Source: Colius striatus (lineage: Eukaryota; Chordata; Aves; Coliiformes; Coliidae). Taken from it: a DNA stretch of 64,000 nt. A program made the position numbers and the translations under genes. The DNA lies in assembly GCF_028858725.1 (NCBI RefSeq), contig NC_084772.1:21925548-21989547 (forward strand), given 5' to 3'. Each line of letters starts with the position of its first letter. Positions within the stretch are counted from its first letter, which is position 1. Shown here one piece after another: positions 1 through 13,300 of this stretch. Under the pieces are notes generated by a model. That model saw only the letters and a program-made list of their open reading frames with translations. It made no database searches and was not told where the DNA came from.

Positions 1-1190
1 AAACACATTGCCACCCAGAAATCCTCCAGCAACAACTGTGGATTAATGACAACACTAAATACACTTGCTTTGTGTCCTCCAGAATGCTGTGACAGAGCAT
101 CTCTGTCTCTGGCCTGGGAATTTCGTGGTAATCTAGTATTTCTTTTCACTTGGACTTTTTCTTCTGTTACCTAAAAGGAATGAGAGGTTGATTAGAAATA
201 CAATGTCCAGGTTTGCTTCAAGGCTTTTATTCCTTCCAGGTGTGTTCAGTATGTAGTACCACAGGGGGGTTTTGCCAATAAAAAAGCATTAACAGGCCAC
301 ACACTCTGTAATGCCAGAGTATCAGTGTTACAAAAACAAACATGTTTGTCACTAACATGTTCTGCAATGGTTCTGGCTTTCCCTCTGTGTTGCTAAATCA
401 CGATGTGAAGTGTATGTCTGACCTGCTATTATTTACTAGGTGCTTCAGTGAATCCTAACAGTGATCATAAACTTTGAGATGACAAGTTGCCACTTTTGTT
501 TTTGATGTTGATGTCTGAAGGAAAGCTCATTTTGCATGGTTGGACCCTACAACCATTCATCCCATTGCTCCCCCAGCATACCCCCTCATCAGTTCTGGTT
601 TATCCAGGGCTTTTGCAAACGTTAGACAGCCTCATCTCCCAAAGACTGGAAGGTGAGATCCCAGACACAAAACATGCAAATGGATTGAGCTGCATGATGC
701 ATGTACTGAGCAACACATTCTCATCAACTGTGGAGCCAGGCACAGCAAACATTCTCTCTCAGCTGGCTGGTGGCACTGATAGCTGCTGGTGAGGAAGGGG
801 CGTCCTGGGAAGAGATGGGGAAATAGCCACGGCTGCGGTGAGAATAAAGGTCTTATGAGACCTGAAGGTTGGAGTTGAGGTAATTCTGTGTGAAGACAGA
901 TAGAATTCAAGCAGCTTTAAAAATGAAATTTACTAGTATGAAAAGAAATGCTTTCACCTGTGTGTTCAATGACTGACTGGCCTGGCAATGGCAGAACAAA
1001 GCATCAAAAGTATCCTCAGTGTCTCATCCAAACTAGGTGAAGACTTTTCATTCCTGCTTCCCTTAGGATTGTTTCCAACAACACTGGGAGCAAAGTCACT
1101 TCAAATTGAGATGTGTAAAGCGTTTTCTGTTTGAGTTAGGAGGCATTGCTGGCCAGTTGAAAGCATTCTGTGTGTTCTGCCCCGTTGCAG
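1..1190 (+). other. NFAT5: NFAT5 intron (3' part)
   Basis: Moderate-GC intron ending in the acceptor tgccccgttgcag before 1191. No exon, repeat family or RNA gene was recognised. The open frame at 487-792 has no recognisable homology and no splice context. Confidence 0.7.
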
Positions 1191-1381
1191 CTGGAAGGTC
1201 ACAACGAGCCGGTGGTGCTGCAGGTGTTTGTGGGTAACGACTCTGGGCGAGTGAAGCCACACGGGTTCTACCAGGCCTGCAGAGTTACTGGGAGAAACAC
1301 TACACCTTGTAAAGAGGTGGACATCGAGGGGACCACTGTCATTGAGGTCGGACTGGACCCGAGCAACAATATGACACTGGC
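1191..1381 (+). CDS. NFAT5: NFAT5 coding exon: Rel-homology N-subdomain
   Basis: Starts with codons for [15 protein letters not shown] and ends in MTLA with the last codon split GC|G. The acceptor is ttgcag and the donor gtgagt. The segment [16 protein letters not shown] is a signature of NFAT-family Rel domains. Confidence 0.96.
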
Positions 1382-4300
1382 GTGAGTAGCTTTTTGTTTT
1401 GACGCCTTTTCATCTTCACCTCGTTTTCAGAAGCCAATTTTCCTTTGTCAGCTGGATTGCTTAGCAGTTAAAATCTGCCCATCTTGGCACACACCACGCA
1501 CTTAGTGAAGCTACATGTCCCAAAACCTTTCTCAGTTTATGTTCTTTTCCTACAAGCCCAGATCTAGCCCCAGGAGTGGAAGGGTGAAGATCTGTGGTGA
1601 TAAATGGAATGCTTACCAGAATTACTCTGTTACTTTGCATTTTCTGGTTTATTCATACTATTTTCACATTCCTTCCTCCCATGACTCATCATCCAGATTG
1701 TGTAGGGATCAATTGAAAGCTAGGCTGGGTACTAAGAAAGGTCATATAGAGATATCACATGCAGTTAAAGATGTGATAATATTTCAGTAATTACTTTAAG
1801 GTTTTGACTTTCTGGCTTGTTGAAAGAATATTAAAGGTACAGAATGTCTTAAACTCTTTGATGTTGTCAGGGTTGATTGTGTGGGAATACTGAAGCTGAG
1901 GAACGCTGATGTTGAAGCTCGGATAGGGATTGCTGGCTCCAAGAAGAAAAGCACACGTGCCAGGCTGGTGTTCCGCGTTAACATCACTCGCAAAGATGGC
2001 TCAACTTTGACTCTTCAGACACCTTCTTCCCCAATTTTGTGCAGTAAGTATGAAAAGAAATACTTGTTTGTGGAGGACTCTGGATTTTAGTGAGATTACC
2101 GTAAAATACATTGGACTAAAAGCCCAAAGCAACAGTTGTCTGGGACTAGTTCTGAATTGCCAGGGCTAAAGTCCTGTGGATTGAGCTTTCTGTTTTGGGC
2201 AGGGTGGTAGTTAAATGACTGACCAGTATAAAGGTACTTAAACCTTTCATTAAATGATTTTTTTGCCTTATAAAGGGTCAGAATTTTTGTCATGACTGCT
2301 TTGAACTGACCTTATTATTTGATGAAGGTTTTAATCTTTCTGTATTGTCACATACATCTGTCAGCTTTGAGCAATAGGAAGGACTGCTAAGTTAGTCAGC
2401 CTGGCTCTTTACAGTTGTGGTAGCTCATTGGGCCAGAGGCTGAATCTCTTCTGGGTCAGTGCAAGAATGAAACTTTTTATAGCTGTTTATTAAAATGCTC
2501 TGTTTAGCACTGAGCTCAGATGGCTGCAGTGACTGGTTAGGTTATCCTGGGCAACAGGGAAAAGGAAATCGGAGGAGGTTGCAGTACTTCGGGGGCTGCC
2601 TCTGCCTCTAGAGCCTGTAGTGACTTCCAGGCATGGGGAATTCTGCTCATCTGTCAAACAGAAAAGATAGGAAATGTGTCAAATACAGCTGTTGATAGGA
2701 TTGCTGATATCTTGATGAACAAGAAGACAGGAGAGCTTTTTCTCTGTGGAGCGTGGCGTGGTTACACAAGAAGCTTTGGCTGCTTGAGTGGTGCTCCTTC
2801 CATTGTGTAAAATGTTACTGGGTTTTGGTGGTTGGGGTTTTTTCCTGTCCACTGTCAGTACCTATAGCATCAGGGCTCCTGTTCAACTCACCAGAAACTG
2901 CAGCCTTGGTGCCAGCAAAAGAACAGATTGGAAGAGGAGATAATTAGAAACATGTGAGCTCCCCCATCAGCCCCCACCACAGGGCTGCGGTGCCGCAGGC
3001 TGCGGCGCTTGGGCAGATGTGTGTGCAGCCCAGCTCTCCTTCCAGCCTCACTGACAGGCCCTTTGCAGGAGCTGGAGAGAGCAGCAGCCAAGTGGAAGCC
3101 TGAAAAAGCTGATCACCAGAGACATGTTGCTGCTGGTGCTCCTCCCTTCAGCCACGTTCTGAGCGTTAGGCAGCAGTTTGACATTCGGGGTGTTCTTCCA
3201 TAAAGGTCAGCCTGAGGTGTACCTGTCCCTCTTTTTCCTTCTCCTGCCATTTTATTTTTGCTACATCTTTCTTTTCCCAGTGTGTTTTGAACTGGAGAAG
3301 TTCTCAGATGTCTGTGTGTGGTTTGTTGGAAAACACACAAGTACATTTGGTAGGAATGTGTGTCTCTGCAGCCGGGTCTGGGCGGCGCTGCAAGAGCTGC
3401 TGCTGTGGGCAGGTTTAAGAAAAAAACCCCCATTTTCTATAAAACCTCCAGAAGCTATTGCTGTATATTTTGTTTGTATTAATAACTTACTGGTTAAACT
3501 TGAAGTGATTTGAATCACAGCAGAAATGGGAATGGGAAGCAGCTGGTGTTTTCTCACACACGTAACGACCCTGAGCTCTGCGAGTAGAAGCTGTGAGTCT
3601 GAGATGGTTGAGACCTGTTTTAAAAGTAGGCCGTTAAGTTAAAAAAGCTGTATTTGATGCATTTGTTGCTCAGCTTGCTGGGAAGGCCATCCCAGTACTG
3701 GTTTATGAGGGTTCCTTGTAGTCTTCATTCTCTGTTGAACACATCTGTTTATGCCCTTAACATCAGTAGCTATGTCTGGAGTTATGGGCAGGGGGTACAG
3801 AGCAGAACACGTGATGATGCTGCTGTGCTAAGGGGTGTCAGAAGAAAAGGAAAGAGGGAAGTAAAAGTTAATCTTCCATAAATAAAGTCCTAAAAAAAAT
3901 ACAGTAAGGAGTAAATTGGTTTAGTTCTTGGCAAGCTGGGTTTTGGTCAGCTGATGAGAAAATCTTCCTAATCGTGTAAGTAGCTAAGAGATTGCTCAGG
4001 AACTTTATAACATCTCCATTACTGTAAGTCTAAAACAAAGCAACAGAATGCTTTGCTTAGACTGATGTCTGTCAGGAATGATGTGGGTAAAACTGACCGT
4101 GATGTGAAGGTTCAGAGGGGAGTTCAGGAGGCCCTTGCCAGGCTTGCTTTGCAGGATTCTATGCTTGTGCTGCCTTAAGTTACTCTGAAGTTACAGTGCC
4201 TTGCAGCAGACCTTAGCCAACCAAGGGGTGCAGGAATGTGTGTTCTGGCTGTCAGCATAGCATGACATTTTGGTATTTATTAAGTTACCTGCTTATATAA

Positions 4301-7300
4301 ATCATCTCCTTGAGCATGTTGCATCTGCTTTGTTTGCTACATCTTAGTACAGATGTGTAATGTACTTTCTCATAAGAGGTTTACGTTTTCACTCCTAAGA
4401 GCCTGTTCAAGGTGTGGTTTATAACTAATATTTCTGTCAGACTTGAAGTAATGTTCTTGAATCCATAGGAAAGACATGAAGCAGATGCAGGCTCCTCATG
4501 TAGAGGTCTTGGTTTTAAATAGGCTTTGTTAACTTGCTAGCAAACCTAAGTCCAGTTACTCTTCGGAAGTTCATGTGCCTTGAGCATATTTAGTAGTTGC
4601 ATAATGGTTGCCTGGGAACCTGCTGCATCCTTTCTGAAAGGTCAGTAAATAATTGGGAGTGCTACAGTATGTATGCTCTCTGTAGTAAGCCCAGAGAATA
4701 CTGTTGGTAAACACTAAAAGTGGGCCATGGAAGTGCAAAGCACAAGTACTAGCTTATGCCTCTGGGATATTGTGGTGAGTAGAAGAGGTGGTTGAGACAC
4801 CATTGCTAGAAACTAGAGTTGTTTTATAACATCATAAATGTGACAGACTCAAAAGACACGATTTCAAAATGCATGTCTGTGTTTAAATTGTCTTTGATGC
4901 TCGTTTTCATTTAACACTCAAGGTCTTACTTGATTTATGCTTTAAGAAGCGTGGAAATAGTTTGCAGCAAAGACAATGTGTAATGTGTGTTATGTAAGTC
5001 ATCCTCTGGATCACTGGCTGAGGGGCAGAGGTTTCCAGGGATGGGTATCTGTAAGCCACATTCTCCTTGCTAGTTTACAGGATGTAAATTGCTCTAATCC
5101 TCAGCTCCTGCAGGGATTTGTACAGTATAGAGGTCTAGAAAGTCACAGAACCACATGATTTGAGTTGGAAGGGACTTTAAAGATCATACAGTTCCAGCCC
5201 CTTGACCTGGTCAGGCACATCTCCCACCAGACCAGGCTGCCCAAAGCCCTGCATTAGCTCTTGCACCAGCCATGAAAAACAGCTGAAAAACCCAGGTAAT
5301 ACAGGAGCTACTACTTCTACCCTTTTGCATGGCAGAACAACACAAGCATAAAAAGCCCCAATTGTGAGCTTAAGGACAAACTGAAGCTTTTTCTGAGGGC
5401 TGAGGCTTTTTCTGAGGGCTGATGCACTTGAGCATTGCTCTCTATGCCAGGAAATTAGAGCCAGGTTTTCTTCTCTCCTGAGCATTTCTCGAGCTCTAAC
5501 AGTGAAGGTTTCATTTTGAAGATGTAATAAATGCAGGAGAAAAGGGAAAAGGTTGTCAGTGGGTCATTCATCCAAGTGTAATTTTTCTGAGGTCATTACA
5601 TTTAGCGAGGAAATACTGAACAATTGTCTTCTGAAAAGTTTTGTCATGAATGATACAGTCCAGGGAGCAGCTCAGGCATTGTTTTGTCCCTCCCCTTATC
5701 ATCTTGTAGTAAAAGCTGTTTGCTTTGAGTGTTGATATTCATTTCAAACGATGTGGGTTTTTTTCAATTGCAGCTCAACCAGCAGGAGTCCCTGAGATCC
5801 TGAAGAAGAGTCTGCACAGTTGTTCTGTGAAGGGTGAAGAGGAGGTTTTCCTGATTGGCAAGAACTTTCTAAAGGGAACAAAAGTGATTTTCCAAGAGAA
5901 TGTTTCTGGTCAGTGTGAAAGCAATAACAGCTTGGGATGCTGGAGAGAGCATGATGTGTGGGTTTACGTTGGTTGCTGAGTTTAGTTGTAGAGAGCAAAC
6001 TGAGAAGCAGAATCAAAGGCACTAAAGTAAATTGCTCTATATAGATGTGCAATAAATGATGCTTTTTAACTTTCATTTAGATGAGAATTCTTGGAAAGCA
6101 GAAGCTGAAATAGACATGGAATTGTTTCATCAGGTACTTCTGTATTATTATTACTAGTAGTGTTAGTAGTATTGTCATCATCATCGTTACTAAAGACCCC
6201 AACTCTGTTTCCAAAGAGAGCTCAGATGAGCATTTCCTTCATCCTGTACATTTCTAGAAATAATATTCCTTTTCCTCAAATGAGTTCTTTAGTGAGTCTG
6301 GTAGAACATCATTGGTTTGGGTTTACACAAATCTAGTTGTTCGGTTTCTAACTGAGGATTCTGATACCTCAGTGAGAGGGTGGGATGTGAGCCTGGATGT
6401 GATACCTGCCTGGATTTCTGTTCCACTCTGAAATGCTTTACCAAACATTAATTGATTCTTTCTGGCATAACCAAGTGTCTTCATGGACTGTTGGATTCCA
6501 AACAGAGAACTTGTTAGACATAAATGGCATCTAACCAATGTCATCTTGCTTCCACCTCTGCAGGCTGTTCCCTGCCTGTGCTGGTGGGGCTGATTTCTCA
6601 CTTCTGGTGGGATGGGAGGCTGGGGACAGGCAGACCACTCATCACCATTACCATCCAGGACTGATTTCAGGCCTATTTTTTGGTGTCTGCTCAGTGTTAA
6701 AGCCGCTTAACTGTAACTTGAAGCTGCATCTTCCATCTGTTCACACTGAATCCAAAGGCCTGATTCAGCAGAGCAGTGAAGTGTCCAGAGTCCATGTATG
6801 ACAGGCTGAGTGCAGTTCAGCACAGCGTGTCGGGCATGAGCTTATGTTTAAAGTGCTGGATTGATCTCTCCTTCTGTTCTGTGCCTTCCACTTGAGCCAT
6901 AAGTTGCCAGTGAGAATTACATAGGCAGATTATTCAAATCTCTCTTCTAGCACTAGTTATCCATTTACTCCAGTGACAGTGTAACTTGATCACGTTTGCC
7001 CAAATGTCTCTGTTTTTTATGGGGTTACCCATCTGTTTCTGTGTTGCTGGATGTAAATGCAATGAAGGTCAGTTGTAACAAAATGAAGTTTCTAATGTGG
7101 TGATTTTTTAAAGAAATAACTCTCTTTGCACTGCAGAATCACCTTATTGTGAAGGTGCCACCATATCATGACCAGCAAATAACCTCAGCTGTTTCTGTGG
7201 GAATTTATGTGGTGACCAATGCTGGAAGATCACATGATGTGCAACCATTTACCTACACTCCAGATACATGTATGTAAAACAGCACTGGGGAACGAAGGGG

Positions 7301-10300
7301 CATCTTGTTTCTGATTTAGTCCATGTAACAGACATGTGAAGTAACATGGATCCTTTTAAGCTCCTCTTGCTGGCGAGGTTTGCTCTGTTAAACAATACAA
7401 TCTAAAGGCCGTGCTCTTCTCATTTATGTGACAAGTAGCTCAAGTGTCAGCTGCATGGAGACAGCTTTCTTGTTCAGTAGCATCCAATTCTAGTACAAGG
7501 CTCAAAATGAAGCTGAGCAGGAAACAAGCAGACAGGCACACTACACACAGGGCAGCACATGCAGCTGAGGAACAGCACCGAGCTTTATCCTGAGGAGAGC
7601 TGGAATTTGACCAAATCATTTAATTTTGTTTATTTATCTGTATTACAATACACAGTGCAAAACCTTGTGTGGGTTTCAAAGAACTTTAATTTCTTTAAGA
7701 TATCAGTAACTGTTTTGAGTTGCTTTGGGGCTTTTTTTTGCTTGTTTTAACAGAAGGAAGTTCTCAATGTGTTTTGTCTCAACAGCTGGTACTCTGAATG
7801 TTAATGTGAAGAAGGAAATCTCCAGCCCAACCCAACATTGTTCTTTTGAAGAGGCTATAAAAGGTACTAAATTGATTCTTATCATTGTTGTTAATAATTT
7901 AACTATAAATTCCTGCCCAAATTTGGAGGAATGAATCAGATGTCCCGTGAAGATAACTCCGTGCCTATAAAATCCGGCCTCGTTCTTACGGCGAGGTTTG
8001 TTCTCTGGCTGTGGATCTTTTCCTTCACAGCTCTGTTCCTTTAAGTCTGTTTTACCACGAGCTGGGATGGAACAACATTGCAGAATAATTCAGAAAACCC
8101 TATAATTTCCCTTGTCATGCCTCAGGCCCTGCAGTCCAATCCTCATTGAACGTGCTCGTTAGTGAAGCAGCAAAAAGCAAGAGGCCTGAGATGGGAGTTA
8201 AGACAAAGAACTGGGAAGCTGTGTAGAGTTAATTTAAGCAAAGCCACAAGAAGAAATGAGCACTGAAAGATACAAACATGGCACCTTGGTATTTTTTGGA
8301 AGCTCTCAGTGGATTTACAAGGCTGCTGTCAGTGGACCTTGTTCAGAATGCTGCTGCTGTCGACGCTGATTTACTTACTCCCTTCAGGGAGGGTTTTCCC
8401 CAACCATTCTGTCCATGCAAAGTGTGTCCTTTTGTTCCAAGGGAGCAGGTTTTAGGTGTGCTGGGATTCCAAGTGTAAAGTGAATTGATCCTTCCCATAT
8501 TGAAGTCAAACAGAGGAAGGAAACGTTTGTCAGTGGCCTCTCAGCCTCTCCGTACAGCACCCGAGTTTCAGTGGAAATTTCCACGGCCGTGCTGGTGAAG
8601 GCGGGTTGAAAGGCAAGCAAATGAGCAGTGTGATCACAGCTTTGATAGGAATCCATAGCTTCAGGTTAAAATCATGAAGCTCATGTTTGAAGTTAATAGC
8701 TTGGTCTTGGCAGGGGATATATTTACAAGTTGACTTTATGACTTCTTAGGGAGGATGTTGCGAGATATGATGAGTTTAAACCTGTAGAGAATATTTAGGG
8801 GAGAAGTACACAAGAAATATTTAAGGCAATGAAACAAGCTGATAAAAGGGCTGCTGAGACTTCTAGTAGCAAGAGTCAAAAGATGAGGAAAATATTAGCT
8901 AATGGATCAGAGCAAGACTGACAGCAGTTGGATGTGGTACCAAGGGAAGATGCCAGCTGCTCGCAACATCTGCTGTTCAGGGCACGATATTGTCTGTTGC
9001 TTCATGTCCTCCTTTTCATTTGTGATAAATCTGAATTTCCTTTCTTCTGTGGGTTTGAGTGCTAGCCATGGTGGTTCATTCCTGTACCTGTTCTGCTCTA
9101 GGTTGATCAGGAGCCAGCAGCCTGATAACTTTGTCCACTTTGTGCATATGTCCCAGCTCGTGCTTCCTCAACTGTTCTGAAGTGATAAAGACCATGTGGG
9201 GATCCAGTGGGATGCCACTTCCTTCCTCTTTCCTTTCACTGGGAACAAAGTCCTAGAATCCATAACTTCTTATGTGGCATCATTTCCAGTAGCCCTGGCC
9301 AATGGAGTGAGCTGTTACTGCCAGGGACACACACAGTTATGTGTTGAGGGCTGAAAAGTGTAACAGGGAGCAAGAAACCCGCTCTGTGCATAGTGGATGT
9401 TAACATTCTATTGTCCTTCTTCTGTCTCGTTTGTGGCTGCAGCAGTGAAGGCCACTGGTTGTAACCTGGAGAAGGTAAACATTCTTCCTAGTGCCTTGAT
9501 AACTCCACTCATGCCAAGCAGTATGATTAAGAACGAAGATGTGGCTCCAATGGAAGTAAGTGCAGAAAAAAGATCTCCCTCAGTCTTCAAGGTAAGTTTG
9601 ATTGTGATCTGATGGCAATAGCTTGAATAGTCTGAGTTACATTTAGCCCTCAGTCCATGCTCTAGTAGTGGGAAAGTAACACACAGGGAAGGTGCCATGT
9701 CTGAGGTCAGACTGGGCAAAAGGTCATGACTAAAATGACAGACGTGTCCTTCCCTGATCCCACATTCACACAGATTTGGTGGTTACTGATACCCTGATGA
9801 TTTTTTTTTCTGGCCTGTGATGCAGAACTGGTAAATTACCATCAGAATGTTGTTTTGATCACTTCCTAGCATTGCTTGCATTAAATTGTACCTTGATTCT
9901 TTCCTTGAAGTACCATTCCCACTGTAGTCGCTTGCTTACTTCCTTGGTTATGGATGGAGATCCACAGCCATCAAACCTTGTGTCTGCTCTTGCCCCAGCT
10001 TGGTGGATTGGTGGAAATTGTGTCAGTGTAGACAGAGAAAGCTTATCAATTGCTTCATGTGTTGCTCTTTTCAGGCTTCAAATGTGGTTGGACCAACTCA
10101 ACAAACATTGGAAAACAGTATGTCTGGCATATCAACATCTGCTTCCCATCTACCTTCTGAAAATGAAAACCAGCAGCCAATACAGCCGAAGGTGTATAAC
10201 CCAGAGACACTAACTACTATCCAAACACAGGACATCTCCCAGCCTGGGGGCTTTTCAGCAGTGTCTACTCCAGGTCAGCTGCAGAACAGTGACGCTTTAT

Positions 10301-13300
10301 TGCAGCAAGCTACACAGTTCCAAACAAGAGATTCCCAAACCAGGGAAGTCTTGCAGTCAGATGGCACAGTGGTCACTTTGTCCCAGCTGACAGATGCATC
10401 CCAGCAGCAGCAGTCTACGCTTTCAGAACCAGCACAGGCACTGCAGCAGCAGATTTCATCGAGCATTTTCTCGTCAGCAAGCGGTGTGAGTCAGTTACAG
10501 AACACTATACAGCAACTGCAAGCTGGGAACTTTCCAACAAACACTGCCACAGGCAGCAATAGAAACGTTGACTTGGTGCAACAGGTACTGGAAGCTCAAC
10601 AGCAGTTGTCTTCTGTTTTATTTTCTGGTTCAGAGAGCAACGAGGATGTTCAAGATCAGCTCAATGCAGACATCTTTCAGCAGGTTAGCCAGATGCAGAA
10701 CAGTGTAAATCCTGGCATGTTTTCCTCGTCAGACACAGCTGTCCATTCCAGACCAGAGAACCTTTTGCCTGGACGAGCTGAAAATGTTCACTCTCAGCCT
10801 GAAAATACGTTGTCCAACCAGCAGCAACAGCAGCAGCAGCAGCAGGCGGCGATGGAGACCTCTGCAGCAATGGTGATAGGGATCCAACAGAACATGTGCC
10901 AGGCTGCAACACAGATGCAGTCCGATCTGTTCTCTTCCACAGCTTCGGGGAATGGAGCCCTCCAGCAGTCACCTGTTTACCAGCAGGCTTCTCACATCAT
11001 GGGTGGGTTGTCAACAAGTGAAGACATGCAAATGCAGTGTGAATTATTCTCTTCATCTCCTGGGGTTTCTGGGAGTGAGACGGCTCCTCCTGCTCAGCAG
11101 CAGGTCTCCAACAACGCACCGGCCATGTTTCAGGCATCGAACTCTGCAGATGGGGAGGAAGCTTCAGGACAGAGTAAACAGATGCAGAGTACTGTCTTTC
11201 AGACCATGGTTCAAATGCAGCATAGTGGAGAAAGTCAATCTCAAGTCAATCTCTTTTCATCTACCAAAAACATGATGACTGTTCAGGCGAGTGGAACTCA
11301 GCAACAGGGCGGTGGTCTGTTCCAGCAAGGCGGAGAAATGATGTCCATCCAGTCAGGCAGCTTTATGCAGCAGTCCCCACACTCACAGGCACAGCTCTTT
11401 CACTCTCAGAATCCCATTGGTGATGCTCAGAATATATCACAGGAAACTCAAGGCTCTATTTTTCACAGTCCAAACTCCATTGTCCACAACCAGACCAGTT
11501 CCAGCTCCTCAGACCAACTGCAGCCTCCCATGTTCCACTCACAGAACGCCATGGGGGTGTTGCAGAGCTCTTCAGTTCCTCAAGACCAGCAGTCTGCCAA
11601 CATATTCCTTTCCCAGAGTTCAATGAGCAACCCTGCAAGTCAGGAAGAGCAGATGTCATTCTTTACAAGCCCCAATTCCATTTCTCCTCTTCAGACGGCA
11701 ACAAACACTGAGCAGCAGACTTCTTTCCAGCAGCAGACGCAGATGTCTCATATGCAGAGTTCTATGCTTCCCCAAGAGCAGCCCCAGACTCAGCCTGCCC
11801 AGCAAGGTTTGTTTCAGTCTCAAGTGTCATTGGGCTCCATCCAGTCCAGTTCGATTCCCCAGAACCAACAAGGAGCCATCTTCCAGCCTCAGCATTCGAT
11901 GGTTGCTATTCAGAGCAGCCCCCCGTCTCAAGAGCAGCAGCAGCAACAGCAGAACATGATGTTCAGTAATCAGAATGCAATGAATACAATTGGTTCTCAA
12001 AAGCAGAACATGATTTTCAACCCAAATCAAAACCCAGTTGCCAATCAGGAGCAACAAGGCCAGTCCATTTTTCGTCCACAGTCTAACATGGCACCGATGA
12101 ACCAGGAGCAGCAGCCCATGCAATTCCAGAGTCAGACTACAGTGTCTTCTCTTCAGAATCCTGGATCCAACCAGGCTGAAGCACAGCAGCCAGCCATCTT
12201 CCATAACTCGCCCCAGATTCAACTGGTCCAAGGGTCACCAAGTTCTCAAGAGCAACAAGTCACCCTCTTCATCTCCTCAGCTTCCATGTCTGCCTTGCAG
12301 AACAGCATGAGCCAGCAAGAGCTGCAGCAGTCGCCTATGTACTCCTCTCAGAACAGCATGGCAGGGATGCAGGGAACTGCCTCTCCTCCGCAGCAACAAG
12401 CCTCTTTATTTCACAACACAGCAGGAGGTGCTATCAACCAGCTGCAGAATTCTCCTGCTTCATCTCAGCAAACATCAGGAATATTCCTGTTTGGCATTCA
12501 AAACAGTAAGTGATAGGTGCCCGATTCTGAGCTCACAAATGAGAAGAGCTGCTCATTGGGGTCCACAAGAAAATGACTGTTCGATTCTGAGATGTTTTTT
12601 AACCCTACCCATAGTTCTGGAATAAGTGATGTAGCACTGAATTGAGAACACACACAGCACAGAGTCACAGCCTGGTTTGGGTTGGAAGGGACCTTAAAGA
12701 CCATCTCATTCCAAACCCCCTGCCACGGCAGGGACGCCTTCCACCAGACCAGGTTGCTCCAAGCCCCATCCAGCCTGCCCTTGAACACACCAGGTGGCTC
12801 CAAGCCCCATCCAGCCTGCCCTTGAACACACCAGGTTGCTCCAAGCCCCATCCAGCCTGCCCTTGAACACACCAGGTTGCTCCAAGCCCCATCCAGCCTG
12901 CCCTTGAACACACCATGCTGCTCTGAACGTTGCTGATGTTGCATGCCAACTCTGCAATACCTGTCGGTGGTTTTGTGTGTGATAAAACCACACAGTTTAC
13001 AGTCAGTGTGGATACATGTTAAAAAACTGACCAATTCACTACATGTCTTAGTGATGTAAATGTTCCTTTGCTCTTCCCTTACTGCTTAACAGACTGTGGC
13101 CAGCTGCTGACCTCGGGACCAGCCCCGCTGCCGGATGAGCTGATGGCGATCGGTCAGCCGGGGCAGCCGCAGGGCGAAGGGCAAGCGGCGGTGCCGGCGC
13201 TTCTCTCCCAGCAGATATCTGAGACCCCTCCACTACCTTCAGCCATGGCGACCAATCAGAACATGGAGAAAATAGATGATCTGCTGGTGTCACTGCAAAA

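Larger units (their letters stand above)
12506..13092 (+). other. NFAT5: NFAT5 intron occupied by a CR1 fragment and its repeat
   Basis: A 587-bp intron. About half is the CR1 tail and the 41-bp tandem repeat grown from it (12664-12913). Acceptor is tgcttaacag. Confidence 0.85.

Noticed and set aside
10000-10074. ATG at 10000 as the start of a separate 837-residue protein
   Set aside because: The 75 bases before 10075 are intron open by chance; the acceptor cttttcag and phase show the frame is the large NFAT5 exon.
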